The notes under the pieces are model-generated. The model saw only the letters and a program-made list of their open reading frames with translations, was not told where the DNA came from and did no database searches. Of a stretch of 64,000 nucleotides of DNA, positions 31,165 through 40,256 are shown in pieces (the first letter of the stretch is position 1; every line of letters begins with the position of its first letter). The translations under genes were made by a program, and so were the position numbers. The stretch spans positions 310,001 to 374,000 of the forward strand of contig PLDA01000003.1 in NCBI GenBank assembly GCA_003134965.1, read 5' to 3'. The stretch comes from Vulcanimicrobium winogradskyi. GTDB taxonomy: Bacteria; Vulcanimicrobiota; Vulcanimicrobiia; Vulcanimicrobiales; Vulcanimicrobiaceae.

Positions 31165-32930
31165 TGCGGTTCGGCGAGCGTCCCGCCGGTCACCAGCGCT
31201 TCTCCGTCTTCCACCGGGCCGCCGACGATGAGGCCGGCCGGCGCGCGTGGCATCACGCCTACGCGGGGGTGTTCGCCGGCTTCGGTTCGGTCCTCGACGT
31301 CGGCTGCGGGACCGGCGTGTTCCTCGACATGCTCCGCGAGCGCGGTGTCGCCCGCGTGCTGGGTGTCGACCGCGATCCGGAGATGGTCGAGGAGGCGCGC
31401 GCGCGCGGGCACGAGGCCCGCGTCGCCGATGCGCGCACCGATCTGCCGGCGCTCGGCGAGCGCTTCGCCGGCGTGCACTTTTCGTTCGCGATCGAAACGA
31501 TGGACGGCGAGGAAGGGATCGCGGCGCTGCGCGCGTGTGCCGCGCTGCTCGAGCCGGACGGATTGCTGGTGGTGCGGACGCTGAACCCGCGCAACACCGC
31601 GGTGCGAGACGGCGCGTTCTGGTACGAACCGTGGGCGAAACGGCCGTGGCCGCTGGAGTCGCTGCACGTCGTGCTCACCGATCTCGGGCTGCGCATCGTC
31701 GGCGCCGGGAACGAACCCGACGGCTGGCAGCACGTCTACATCCTCGGCCGCGCGCCGGCCGCGCCGGCCGCAAGCGGCGAGCGCGTCGCGGTCGCGTTTC
31801 AGGGTGAGTTCTTCGCGTACAACTCGATGGCGGTGGTGAACCGCGAGCTGGCCCGGGCCCTGCTCGCGTACCCCGATGTCGCACCGTCGATCGTGCCGGA
31901 CGAACCGGCACCCGAACCGTCGGTCGCCGCCGATCCGCGCTTCGCAACGCTCCGCGAGCGGATGCGGCGCGGTGTCCCCTCGTGCGACGTGCTGATCCGC
32001 CAATCGAACGGTGCCGCCGACTTTCGGCGCGTCGACGGTGCCGGCGCGATCGTGCAGATCTTGCCGTGGGAGTACGGCACGCTCCCGCGCGCGTGGGTCG
32101 ACGGGTTACGCGCGAACGGTACCGGCGAAGTGTGGACTCCGACAGAGTACTGCCGCGCGATGTTCCTCGACGCGGGGATCGCGCCGGAACGCGTCGCGGT
32201 CGTGCCCAACGGGATCGACCCCGAACGCTTCTCACCCGACCGCGCCATCGAACCCTACCCGCTGCCGACGCGCAAGTCGTTCACGTTTCTCTACATCGGC
32301 GGCGCGCTGCCGCGCAAGGGCGTCGACGTGCTGCTCGCCGCGTACCGGCGCGCGTTCGGACGCGACGACGACGTCGCGCTGGTGCTCAAGCTGTTCGGAA
32401 CGCGGTCGTTCTACCAGCTCGAAGACGCGGGCGCGTCGCTGCGCGCATTCGCCGCCGATCCCGGCGCACCCGAGCTCGTCGTGCTCGACGACGAGCTGAC
32501 CGACGAGGACGTGGTGCGGCTCTACCGCACCTGCGGTGCGCTCGCGTTCCCGTACCGTGGCGAAGGCTTCGGGCTCCCGATGTTGGAGGCGCTCGCCTGC
32601 GGGTTACCGGTGATCGCCACCGCGGGCGGCGCGGCCGACGCGTTTCTCGACGACGACGTCGCGTACCGCATCCCTGCCAAACGCGTTCCCCTGAGCGGCG
32701 CGGTACGCGGCGAGGCGCTCGCGGGCGCGGGCTGGTGGCTCGAACCCGACGTCGAGGCGCTTGCCGCGACGATGCGTCACGTCGTCGCCCATGGCGACGA
32801 GGCGCGGGCGAAAGCGGCGCGGGGCGCCGAGCGCGCCCGGCGCGAGTGGACGTGGGACCGCGCCGCGGCGGTCGCCGCGGAACGCCTGCGCAGGCTCGTC
32901 CGCAGCGGCTCCGAAGCCGCGCAACGATGA
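31164..32930 (+). CDS. Methyltransferase-glycosyltransferase fusion
   Basis: 588 residues, GTG start overlapping the previous stop. N-terminal class-I SAM methyltransferase (1-200) with V-L-D-V-G-C-G-T-G motif I near 43-51 and G-V-D-R-D motif II. Residues 210-575 are a family-4-type GT-B glycosyltransferase: V-W-T-P-T-E-Y-C near 320, V-P-N-G-I-D-P-E-R-F, and the C-terminal donor-binding E-G-F-G-L-P-M-L-E-A-L-A-C-G-L-P-V near 460. Fusions of this type modify surface glycans or glycolipids. The acceptor is unknown. It is coupled to the next gene by an ATGA overlap. Confidence 0.9.
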   Translation: MRFGERPAGHQRFSVFHRAADDEAGRRAWHHAYAGVFAGFGSVLDVGCGTGVFLDMLRERGVARVLGVDRDPEMVEEARARGHEARVADARTDLPALGERFAGVHFSFAIETMDGEEGIAALRACAALLEPDGLLVVRTLNPRNTAVRDGAFWYEPWAKRPWPLESLHVVLTDLGLRIVGAGNEPDGWQHVYILGRAPAAPAASGERVAVAFQGEFFAYNSMAVVNRELARALLAYPDVAPSIVPDEPAPEPSVAADPRFATLRERMRRGVPSCDVLIRQSNGAADFRRVDGAGAIVQILPWEYGTLPRAWVDGLRANGTGEVWTPTEYCRAMFLDAGIAPERVAVVPNGIDPERFSPDRAIEPYPLPTRKSFTFLYIGGALPRKGVDVLLAAYRRAFGRDDDVALVLKLFGTRSFYQLEDAGASLRAFAADPGAPELVVLDDELTDEDVVRLYRTCGALAFPYRGEGFGLPMLEALACGLPVIATAGGAADAFLDDDVAYRIPAKRVPLSGAVRGEALAGAGWWLEPDVEALAATMRHVVAHGDEARAKAARGAERARREWTWDRAAAVAAERLRRLVRSGSEAAQR

Positions 32931-33976
32931 CCAGTCCGCAATCCGCCGGCGACCTCAGCGATCAGCGCCTCGCCGAGCGACGGATCCTCTTCGGCGGGGT
33001 GGAAGAGGCGTTTGCGGCGTTGCGCTTGGGCGGGCCGATCGGGCTGCTCGGGTCGGCACGTTCCCTCGGCGCGATCTCCGATGCGGCCTTTGGCGGCGTC
33101 GTCGTGCATCGCTTCCCCGGCGTCCAGCTCCACAATCCACGCGAGGCGGTCGATGCCGCCGGTGCGTTCGTCGACGGGCACGGCTGCCGCAGCGTCGTCG
33201 CGATCGGCAGCTCGAGCGCGATCGACCTCGGGAAGGCGGTCTGGGACGGGCGTGACGTCGTCCTCGCGCTGGCGCCGAGCGCGCTTGGCGGGGCGGAGAT
33301 GTCGCGCGGGTACGGCGTTCTCGAAGGCGACCGCAAGGCCGGCGGACGCCTGCATTCGCCGGCGCCGATCGTCGTGTACGACCCCGATCTGCTGGCGACG
33401 CTGCCGCCGCGCGAGCTCGGCTCGATCGGCCTCAACGCCTGGGCCCACACGATCGAAGCGGCCTACGCGCGCACGCAGCACGCGCTCGGCGGCGCGGCGG
33501 CGATCGCCGCCGGCCGCCTCTTGCCACCGCTGCTGCTCCAGGCCGCGCAGCAGCGCGATCGTTCGCTGCACCGCGCGCTGTTCGAAGCGGCGCATTTGGC
33601 GGGCTTCGCGCTCGACGCGCGGTCGATGGGCCTCCACCACGCGGTCTGTCACGTCATCGGCGGCCTCACCCGCATCCCGCACGGGATCGTGAACGCGATC
33701 GTTCTGCCGCACGCTATCCGCGCGAACGGTCACCTCGCGCCGGATGCCGTTGCCGGCGTCGCGCATGCGTTCGCGATACCGGAACTCGCCGCCGAGGCCC
33801 AGACGATCTCGGCCGCGTTCGACCTGCCGCGCACCTTCGCGGAGCTCGGGGCGCCGAGTGACCTGCCCGAGCGCGCGCTACCGCGCGTGATGGCGCAGCC
33901 GCTACTCAAGAACAACCCGGTCCCACCGGACGAAGCGACGGTCGCGACGCTGTTGCGCGCGGCGTATGCCGGCTGA
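32927..33976 (+). CDS. Iron-containing alcohol dehydrogenase, maleylacetate-reductase-like
   Basis: 349 residues, ATG overlapping the preceding stop. Nucleotide-binding segment A-I-G-S-S-S-A-I-D-L-G-K near 95-106 and the metal site of the C-terminal helical domain, L-H-H-A-V-C-H-V-I-G-G followed by I-P-H-G-I-V-N-A-I-V-L-P-H. That pattern is typical of maleylacetate reductases, which act in aromatic breakdown, although the surrounding genes are not aromatic-degradation genes. Coupling to the glycosyltransferase suggests another substrate. Enzyme class is firm; substrate is not. Confidence 0.88.
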   Translation: MTSPQSAGDLSDQRLAERRILFGGVEEAFAALRLGGPIGLLGSARSLGAISDAAFGGVVVHRFPGVQLHNPREAVDAAGAFVDGHGCRSVVAIGSSSAIDLGKAVWDGRDVVLALAPSALGGAEMSRGYGVLEGDRKAGGRLHSPAPIVVYDPDLLATLPPRELGSIGLNAWAHTIEAAYARTQHALGGAAAIAAGRLLPPLLLQAAQQRDRSLHRALFEAAHLAGFALDARSMGLHHAVCHVIGGLTRIPHGIVNAIVLPHAIRANGHLAPDAVAGVAHAFAIPELAAEAQTISAAFDLPRTFAELGAPSDLPERALPRVMAQPLLKNNPVPPDEATVATLLRAAYAG

Positions 33977-34092
33977 GCGGAAGCGCTAAGAGATGGTTCC
34001 GGGTGCGCGCCACCTCGGCGCTGCCGACGCACGGGGCTCCAGCCCTGACCACCGGCAGGTAACCACCTCGGTTTAGGCGGACGTCCAACCGC

Positions 34093-34578
34093 ATGAGCTG
34101 CCCCGGCTGTGGTACCGAAACGACCGCGCGATTCTGTCCCAATTGCGGGACCGCAGTATCGCCCGAGGCGGGCGTCGCCGCCTCCGCGCAGCCGCAGGTC
34201 ACCGGCCCCCCGGCTACGACGCGGGTCATGACGCTGGTCGAGTCGCCGGAGGCGCGGAACTGGGCGATGGCCGCGCATCTGTCCGCCCTCCTGGGCATGT
34301 TTTTCCCGTTTGCGAACGTGATCGCCCCGCTCGTCGTCTGGCTGATGAAAAAGGACGGATCGCCGCTGATCGACCGCGAGGGCAAAGAGGCGCTGAACTT
34401 CCAGATCTCGATGACGATCTATCTCATCGTCTCGGCGCTGCTGGTCATCGTCTTGATCGGCGCGGTGATGATGTTCGTGGTGGCGCTGCTCGATGTGATC
34501 TTCACGATCGTCGCCGCGGTGAAGACCAGCAACGGCGAGCGGTACCGCTATCCGCTGACCATCCGCTTCCTGACCTGA
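34093..34578 (+). CDS. DUF4870-like membrane protein with zinc ribbon
   Basis: 161 residues. N-terminal zinc ribbon (C-P-G-C at 3-6 and C-P-N-C near 16-19), a 30-residue linker, then a DUF4870-type membrane domain with W-A-M-A-A-H-L-S-A-L-L-G and two or three helices (about 57-80, 105-145). The last residues (R-Y-R-Y-P-L-T-I-R-F) fit the family's C-terminus. The zinc ribbon resembles that of the AIM24 protein 3 kb away. Function unknown. The 116 bp before it hold no gene. Confidence 0.85.
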   Translation: MSCPGCGTETTARFCPNCGTAVSPEAGVAASAQPQVTGPPATTRVMTLVESPEARNWAMAAHLSALLGMFFPFANVIAPLVVWLMKKDGSPLIDREGKEALNFQISMTIYLIVSALLVIVLIGAVMMFVVALLDVIFTIVAAVKTSNGERYRYPLTIRFLT

Positions 34579-34660
34579 GCCGGGCCTCAGCGAGCGGGCG
34601 GAAGGAATCCTTGCCTTCTGCCCAGTAACTGAAATACTGATTATCGGGACTGGAGGAGCG

Positions 34661-35635
34661 ATGGGGAAGAAGCGCGGCCCGATCTACGAGACTCCGGAAT
34701 TCTTATCGGCCGATCCGGAGATCGTCCGCTTCGCCGAGCAGTACCTCGCGATCCGTGGGACGACCCCGCGAACCCGCGAGGCGTATCAGCGCGACCTCGA
34801 GCATTTCGGCGCGTTCCTGAAGGCGCGGGCCGAAGGCACGAGTCTCGACGAGAAAGCGCCGCCGCCGTACGAGGCGCTCGCCGGCGCGCAATACGCCGAC
34901 ATCCTGGCCTATCAGACGCACCTGGCGCGCTCGCGGCGCTACGCGCCGCGCTCGATGCGCCGCAAGATCGCGACGCTCCGGACGTTCTACAAGTACCTTC
35001 GCCACAGCGGGCGGCGCGACGACAACCCGGCCGCCGATGCGATCCTCCCGAAGATCGGCCGCCCCTTGCCCAAGGCGATGCGCGGCGACGAGGTCGCCAA
35101 GGTGTTCGCCGTCAGGCTGGCCGGGCTCTCGGAGCTCCAGCGGCGGCGCGATCAGGCGATCCTGCAGTCCCTGTGGTCGTGCGGGGTTCGCCGCGCGGAA
35201 CTGGTCGGGCTCGACCTCAACGACGTCGACCTGGACGGGCGCCAGCTGCGCGTCATCAAGGGCAAGGGCAACAAGGACCGCTACGTCCCGATGACGCCCG
35301 AGGCCGCCCAGGCGCTGCGCGATTACCTCGACGTGCGGCCGCGCGTGACCGTTCCCGCGTTCTTCGTCGGGCGCGGCGACCGGCGGCTCTCGGCGGCCGC
35401 CGTGTACAAGATCGTGCGCACCTACATGACGATGGCCGGGATCACCGAGTACGCCTCGCCGCACACCTGGCGGCACACCGTCGCGACGCTGATGCGCGAG
35501 CGCGGCGCCGACCTGCTGTTCCTCAAAGAGTTCCTCGGCCACGAGTCGACCGCGACGACCGAGATCTACACCAAACTCGCCCGCGAGCGCCTGCGCACCG
35601 AGTTCGACAAGTTCCACCCGCGCGAGGACGTGTGA
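34661..35635 (+). CDS. Tyrosine recombinase of the XerC/XerD family
   Basis: 324 residues; GGAGGAG precedes the ATG. N-terminal SAM-like DNA-binding domain (20-120), then the catalytic domain with R177 (C-G-V-R-R-A-E-L), lysine in K-G-K-G-N-K-D-R, H268 and R271 (H-T-W-R-H), H294 (L-G-H-E-S) and nucleophile Y303 (E-I-Y-T-K). All catalytic residues are present. It probably resolves chromosome dimers at dif, as length and motifs match XerC/D. There is no adjacent integrase cargo. A strong hairpin follows its stop. Confidence 0.93.
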   Translation: MGKKRGPIYETPEFLSADPEIVRFAEQYLAIRGTTPRTREAYQRDLEHFGAFLKARAEGTSLDEKAPPPYEALAGAQYADILAYQTHLARSRRYAPRSMRRKIATLRTFYKYLRHSGRRDDNPAADAILPKIGRPLPKAMRGDEVAKVFAVRLAGLSELQRRRDQAILQSLWSCGVRRAELVGLDLNDVDLDGRQLRVIKGKGNKDRYVPMTPEAAQALRDYLDVRPRVTVPAFFVGRGDRRLSAAAVYKIVRTYMTMAGITEYASPHTWRHTVATLMRERGADLLFLKEFLGHESTATTEIYTKLARERLRTEFDKFHPREDV

Positions 35636-35668
35636 AGAAGGGCCGCGGGATCGCCGCGGCTCTTCTTC
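35634..35668. terminator. Bidirectional terminator after the Xer gene
   Basis: GAAGAAGGGCCGCGG and CCGCGGCTCTTCTTC pair 14 of 15 positions around a short GATCG loop. The right arm ends in CTTCTTC, giving a T-rich side on the plus strand and its mirror on the minus strand. It separates two convergent genes. Confidence 0.75.
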
Positions 35669-35678
35669 CGCCGCCGCG

Positions 35679-35840
35679 TCAGACGCGGGCGCCGCGTCCG
35701 GTCACGATGTTGTAGATCAGCAGCACGACCGCGATGACGACAAGCAGATGGATCAGCGAGCCGCCGAAATGCATCACGAAGCCGCCCAAGAGCCAGACGA
35801 CGAACAAGATGACGATGATGCCCCAGACGAGTCCAGCCAT
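35679..35840 (-). CDS. lmo0937-family small membrane protein
   Basis: 53 residues. The ATG at 35840 is preceded by AAAAGGAGG, a near-perfect ribosome site. Two membrane helices (about 5-22 and 29-47; I-I-V-I-L-F-V-V-W-L-L-G-G and H-L-L-V-V-I-A-V-V-L-L-I-Y) fill most of the protein, ending in a short basic tail. Size, two-helix layout and V-W-L-L-G motif match the lmo0937 family of small envelope proteins, often stress-induced. Function unproven. Confidence 0.8.
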   Translation of the reverse strand: MAGLVWGIIVILFVVWLLGGFVMHFGGSLIHLLVVIAVVLLIYNIVTGRGARV

Positions 35841-35974
35841 GTAAGGGAACCTCCTTTTCGAGCCTCGCTTGCCCGGCCAGGGCGTATCCTAATCCGCCCC
35901 GCTCCGGCGGCCTTCTTCTGCGAGTGTGACCGGCGTCGCGCGAGGCGCATCCTTTGAGCGGGAAACGGGGCGCC

Positions 35975-36991
35975 ATGACACACGGTCTCGCGGGACTCAT
36001 GGAGGAGGTCGCGCCGGGCGCTCGCCCGTCGCTCGCAGACGACCTGTGGCGGCTGGTCTACACGCGCAACCACGTCGATGTCGACCGTGCTCGGCCGTAT
36101 CTCGACCGCGACCACGCCGGGATTCTGGTCTACGCGACGTCCCTCGACCGCAAGCGCGCGCTGGCGATCGTCGAGACGGGCGACCGGCTCGTCGGAGCAG
36201 TCGGCTCGTTCGGGCCGCTGCCGCGGCTCGGGAGCGCCGTGCGGCTCTCCGCGAGCGGAGGGGCGATCACCACCTGGCGGCTGATCGTCGACGAAGCGTT
36301 CCCGCTCGCGCTCGACGTGCACTTCGATCGCGCACCGGGCGGGGCGGCCGACCGGCGCTGGATCGGTGTCATGCGCCATGCGCTCGGCGCGATCAGGGCT
36401 GCCGAAGCGGTCCGCCGCGATGGGTTCGCGGCCCGCCGGCGCGCGCTGCCGAAATTCGTCGACGTTCCGTCGTGCGATGACGTCGTACGCGAGCGGATCG
36501 ACGCGCTGCGCCTCGAGGTCGAGCGCGAGACCGCGCACACGACGGAGGAAAACGACGAGTTGGACGCCGCGCGCTACGCGCGGTTCTCGGGGACGTACTT
36601 CGAACAGCGGCGTGGGCACGACCGCGAAGCCGCGATCGTCCGCTCCCGGCAGCAGCGCTTCGACGAGCGTATGCGCGCCGCGCTCGAGGCGTTCCGCCGC
36701 GAGCTCCCGGAACTCCACCAGCGCTGGCGCGCGATGCAGTCGGCGAACGAGGCGACGCGCGCGACGCTGCTGTGGCTCGAAGGCGCGTACGCCGAGAGCC
36801 GTGCGCGCATGCGGGCGGCGTTCACCGCCTCGCGCTGGCTCGACGCCCTGGCCGAGGCGCCGTTCGTCGTGTCGGGCTTCGACGCGCCGCCGCCCGATCT
36901 CGACGACCCGGTGCGCGCAAACGACGTCCTGCGTGCCGTCGCGCTGCTGGTTCGCGCGCTGCCGCGCACCGGAGCGCGTATCGCGGTCTAA
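35975..36991 (+). CDS. Unknown protein of about 340 residues
   Basis: 338 residues from the ATG at 35975; an in-frame start at 35954 and another ATG at 35999 are possible. The first 150 residues look alpha/beta with several beta-strands (A-G-I-L-V-Y-A-T-S; A-L-A-I-V-E-T-G-D-R-L-V-G). From about 150 it is a long charged helical stretch (R-L-E-V-E-R-E-T; R-S-R-Q-Q-R-F-D-E-R), probably coiled coil. No signal peptide and no recognised family. Its 3' end overlaps panE, on the other strand, by four bases. Confidence 0.6.
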   Translation: MTHGLAGLMEEVAPGARPSLADDLWRLVYTRNHVDVDRARPYLDRDHAGILVYATSLDRKRALAIVETGDRLVGAVGSFGPLPRLGSAVRLSASGGAITTWRLIVDEAFPLALDVHFDRAPGGAADRRWIGVMRHALGAIRAAEAVRRDGFAARRRALPKFVDVPSCDDVVRERIDALRLEVERETAHTTEENDELDAARYARFSGTYFEQRRGHDREAAIVRSRQQRFDERMRAALEAFRRELPELHQRWRAMQSANEATRATLLWLEGAYAESRARMRAAFTASRWLDALAEAPFVVSGFDAPPPDLDDPVRANDVLRAVALLVRALPRTGARIAV

Positions 36992-37890
36992 GCGCGAGTC
37001 CCTTCGCGCGCTTTGACGAGCGCGGTGAGGGTCTCGTTGTACGGCGTCGGCACTCCGGCACGGCGGCCGGCCGCGACGACCGCGCCGTTGATGAAGTCGA
37101 CCTCGGTCGAGGCGCCGGCGCGCAGATCGTGCAGCATCGAGTTGTCGAGCTCCGCGGTCTGCTCGGCGATCGTCCGTACGTACGACCACGGATCCGTGAA
37201 CGGGAGCGGGATCCGCATCGCGTTCGCCACGGTCGCCGCTTCCTGCGCGAGCGAGCGCGCGACGTCCCCGGCGTTCGGGTCGCTGAGCACGACGCCGTTG
37301 GGCCGGTCCAGGAGCGCCGCGACGGGGTTGATCGCCGCGTTCGCGATCAGCTTCCCCCACAGGTGCGGGCGGATGTCGTACGCGGCGCTCGCGCGGAAGC
37401 CGGCGTCGACCAGCAGCCGCGCGACGCGGTTCACCACCTCGGGTGACGCGCCGGCGCTCCCGAGGACGGTCGTCCCGTCACCGATGCGGCGTACGTCGCC
37501 GGGTCCGACGGTGAGCGCTGATTCGGTCGTCGCGCCGATCACCAACGAGATCGTACCGCCGAGCGAGGTCTTGATCGCCTCTTCGTTGCCCAGACCGTTC
37601 TGCAGCGAGACGATCGCCGTGGCCGGGCTCAGCTCGGAGGCGAACGGTCGCAGGGCGCGCAGCGTGTCGGTCGCGCGCACGAACACGAACAGCACCTGCA
37701 CGCCGAAGAGCTCGCGCGGCTCGGTGGTGGGATACGCGCTGCGCCCTTCGCCGTCGACGCTCAAGCCGTCGCGCCGGACCGCCTCGACGACCTCCGGCCG
37801 GCGCTCCAGCAGCACGACCTCGTTGCCGGCCGCGAGGCGCTGGCCGAAGAGCGTGCCGAGCGCCCCCGCCCCCACGATGCCTACGCGCAC
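36988..37890 (-). CDS. panE: 2-dehydropantoate 2-reductase
   Basis: 300 residues, GTG start. NADPH-dependent ketopantoate reductase of pantothenate synthesis. N-terminal dinucleotide loop G-I-V-G-A-G-A-L-G (4-12), family segment I-V-S-L-Q-N-G-L-G-N (about 94-103), and the catalytic-lysine region L-W-G-K-L-I-A-N-A-A-I-N-P near 167-179. The C-terminal domain has S-M-L-H-D-L and G-A-S-T-E-V-D-F-I-N-G-A, as expected. Last gene of a minus-strand run from rph; six bases separate it from the rhomboid gene. Confidence 0.93.
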   Translation of the reverse strand: MRVGIVGAGALGTLFGQRLAAGNEVVLLERRPEVVEAVRRDGLSVDGEGRSAYPTTEPRELFGVQVLFVFVRATDTLRALRPFASELSPATAIVSLQNGLGNEEAIKTSLGGTISLVIGATTESALTVGPGDVRRIGDGTTVLGSAGASPEVVNRVARLLVDAGFRASAAYDIRPHLWGKLIANAAINPVAALLDRPNGVVLSDPNAGDVARSLAQEAATVANAMRIPLPFTDPWSYVRTIAEQTAELDNSMLHDLRAGASTEVDFINGAVVAAGRRAGVPTPYNETLTALVKAREGTRA

Positions 37891-37896
37891 CCGGCG

Positions 37897-38595
37897 CTAC
37901 CTGGGCGCCCGGCTCGGTGCCGGGCGGATCGCGAACAGACCGATCAAGATAACCCCCGCGCAGAAGCCGCCGATATGCGCGAAATACGCGGTCCCGCCTT
38001 GCGACTCCGCCGCGCGGTCGCTGATCGTCCCGAATCCGGTGATGAATTGCGAGGCCGCCCAGACCCCGATCACCAGCAGCGCCGGCAGCCGCAGGAAGAC
38101 CGGGAAAAAGACGATCGGGACGATCGTGTTGATGCGGGCGAACGGGTCGGTGACCAGGTAGCCGCCCAGGACGCCGGCGATCGCCCCGGAGGCGCCGATC
38201 GCCGGGATGTGGCTGCCCGGGCCGATGACGATCTGCGCGATCCCACCCGCGATTCCGCACAGCAGGTAGTACGCGAGGAAGAGGACGTGCCCGCAGCGGT
38301 ACTCCACCGCCGGCCCGAAGACGAACAGGAACAGCATGTTGAACGCGATGTGCAGGATGCTTCCGTGCAGGAACATGGACGTGACGATCGTCAGCGGTGG
38401 AAACGGCGGTGAGGGCGGCGCGAGCGCGACGCCGTGCGTCACGTCGTAGGGGATCATCGCGAACGCGTTGATGAAGCGGTCGGTGTCGGGAGCGCTCAGC
38501 TCCGCGTAGAACACCCAGCCGTTCAGTGCGATCAGCGCGTAGACGACGAGCGCAAAGAACGGCGGTCTGCGCTCGTCGTCGCCGATCGGGATCAC
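37897..38595 (-). CDS. Rhomboid intramembrane serine protease
   Basis: 232 residues, GTG start. Six membrane helices. The catalytic dyad is visible: S136 in G-A-S-G-A-I-A-G and H207 in A-H-I-G-G, and the oxyanion-region H-x-x-x-N motif lies at 82-86. Cleaves transmembrane helices of client proteins. Gene order (16 bp after mlaD) suggests it is co-transcribed with the lipid-transport operon. Length is typical of bacterial GlpG-like proteases without extra domains. Client unknown. Confidence 0.93.
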   Translation of the reverse strand: MIPIGDDERRPPFFALVVYALIALNGWVFYAELSAPDTDRFINAFAMIPYDVTHGVALAPPSPPFPPLTIVTSMFLHGSILHIAFNMLFLFVFGPAVEYRCGHVLFLAYYLLCGIAGGIAQIVIGPGSHIPAIGASGAIAGVLGGYLVTDPFARINTIVPIVFFPVFLRLPALLVIGVWAASQFITGFGTISDRAAESQGGTAYFAHIGGFCAGVILIGLFAIRPAPSRAPR

Positions 38596-38611
38596 GCGGA
38601 GGCCGCTCCGC

Positions 38612-40231
38612 TCAGAACTGGTACTGCAAGCCGAAGGTCGTGCGGCGACCGGTGTGCAGCATGTCGCGCTCGCCGCCGAAGAGCGTCAAGCCTTGGCCTA
38701 GGCCGAAGTTGGCGTACATGTCGGTCGTCGGGTGGCGAAGGTCGTAGATGCGGGCTTCGAGCCCGAAGCCTAGCCCGCGGGTGAGCTCCGGCGAGTACAC
38801 GGCGCGCGCGCCGAGCCGCGAGTACAGCACGCCGCCGCCCAGCCGGAAGTTGGGACCCATGCGCGCCATCGCGGCAAAGTTGAACGACGGCTTGGCGCCG
38901 ATGTCGTTCGCGCCGGCGAAGACGTACGTCGAGCCCTTCGGAAGCGCGATCACGTTGATGTCGGTCTGGGGGCCGCGATCCCTGGTGAGCAGCGCCGAGC
39001 CTGAGGTACCGGCCCGCTGGGCGTCGAGTGCCGACACGCGGACCTGCAGCGAGACGAGATCCTTCACCAGCGTGCCGAGCTTGTTCTTCACGTTCGCCTG
39101 CATCGTGTCGGGCGGTTCCGACGCGCCCGGTCCCGGCGGACCGGACCGCTGCGAGGACGTGCCGTTCGGCCGCGGCGACCCTGCCGGCGCCGGCGTCGCG
39201 CCGCGGTCGACTCCATAGACGTTCGAGCGGCCGCCGAACTGCGCCAGCAGCGAGTTCGCCTTCTGCGCCGCGGCGTCGACGTTCGCAACGGTGTCGCGGA
39301 GCTGCGCCTGGGTCTGCGGGTTCCCGGTGACGTTGCGCAGATCGCTCGCGATCGAGGCGAAGGTCGTCGCGGTTTGCGCGATTCCTTGCGTCGTCTGAAG
39401 GATGTTCGAGCGCAGCTGAGGATCTGATGCGAGCGACGTCACGTGATCCGCTGTCCGGTTGAGGTCGCGCGCCGACGCATCGAGTGCGGCGACGATCGAG
39501 TCGAAGTGGCCGGTATTGCGCCGCAGCGACGCGTCGAGTTGCGCGGTGATGTCGTTGAGATTCGTGCTGCCGCGTTCGAGGGCGACCTGCATCGTGCTGG
39601 TCAGCGAGTCGAGCCGCGCGGAGAGCCGGCTGAACGACCGGTTCGCCGTCGTACTGATGTCGTTGGCGTTGTTGAGTGCCGACTGGAACGTGTTGAGAAG
39701 CTTGGGCTCGCGGAGTTCGAGGTCGGCGAGCATCTTGTCGAGCCGGCGCACCTCGCCCTGGCCCTGGTCGAGCAGATCCTGGATCGTCGCCGGATTCGTC
39801 CCCTGCGGCTGTTGGTCGAGCGGCAGGACCTCGCGCGGGAGCACGGCCACTGCGGCCGGCGCGTTGGTCGGCGCCGCCATCCCTGAGGGCTGCGCGGCGT
39901 GGACCGGCGGGACGATCTCGAGCGTGGAGTCTCCGGTCAGCGGCGCCTGGATCAGGAACCGCGCGCTGCGGGGGACGTCGACGTTGTTGTTGATCGCGAG
40001 GATGACGTCGACGGTGAAGTCCTCCGGAAGCAGGATCGTCGAATCCACGGTTCCGACCACGACGCCGCTCTCATAGACGAGCGCGCCGCGGTGCAGCCCG
40101 GCGGCCGACTTGAAATGGACCGCGATCTTGTAGCGGCCCTGCGTGCCGTAGTTCTCCAGCACGACGAACACGGCGAAGAGCCCCAGCAGGGCGACGATGG
40201 TGAAGATGCCGACGAGAGCTTGTCTGTTCAT
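38612..40231 (-). CDS. mlaD: MlaD-type MCE protein with beta-rich C-terminus
   Basis: 539 residues, far longer than E. coli MlaD (183). One membrane helix (7-25), an MCE domain (about 33-109), a Pro/Gln-rich linker, a helical region (about 160-345) suited to a periplasmic needle, a Pro/Ser/Gly linker (345-390), then a beta-rich segment (about 430-539) with alternating hydrophobic strands and a final Q-Y-Q-F. A terminal phenylalanine after such strands is typical of outer-membrane beta-strands. MCE proteins carry lipids between membranes. This one could span the periplasm alone; that part is inference. Follows mlaE and mlaF in the operon. Confidence 0.9.
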   Translation of the reverse strand: MNRQALVGIFTIVALLGLFAVFVVLENYGTQGRYKIAVHFKSAAGLHRGALVYESGVVVGTVDSTILLPEDFTVDVILAINNNVDVPRSARFLIQAPLTGDSTLEIVPPVHAAQPSGMAAPTNAPAAVAVLPREVLPLDQQPQGTNPATIQDLLDQGQGEVRRLDKMLADLELREPKLLNTFQSALNNANDISTTANRSFSRLSARLDSLTSTMQVALERGSTNLNDITAQLDASLRRNTGHFDSIVAALDASARDLNRTADHVTSLASDPQLRSNILQTTQGIAQTATTFASIASDLRNVTGNPQTQAQLRDTVANVDAAAQKANSLLAQFGGRSNVYGVDRGATPAPAGSPRPNGTSSQRSGPPGPGASEPPDTMQANVKNKLGTLVKDLVSLQVRVSALDAQRAGTSGSALLTRDRGPQTDINVIALPKGSTYVFAGANDIGAKPSFNFAAMARMGPNFRLGGGVLYSRLGARAVYSPELTRGLGFGLEARIYDLRHPTTDMYANFGLGQGLTLFGGERDMLHTGRRTTFGLQYQF

Positions 40232-40256
40232 ACGATCGTTGTCGTTCGAGACTCCC

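Noticed and set aside
30933..32003. Upstream extension of the AIM24 frame to 32003
   Set aside because: The added part lies antisense to the glycosyltransferase gene and is Arg/Ser-rich without a domain. The zinc ribbon and family start at 30932.
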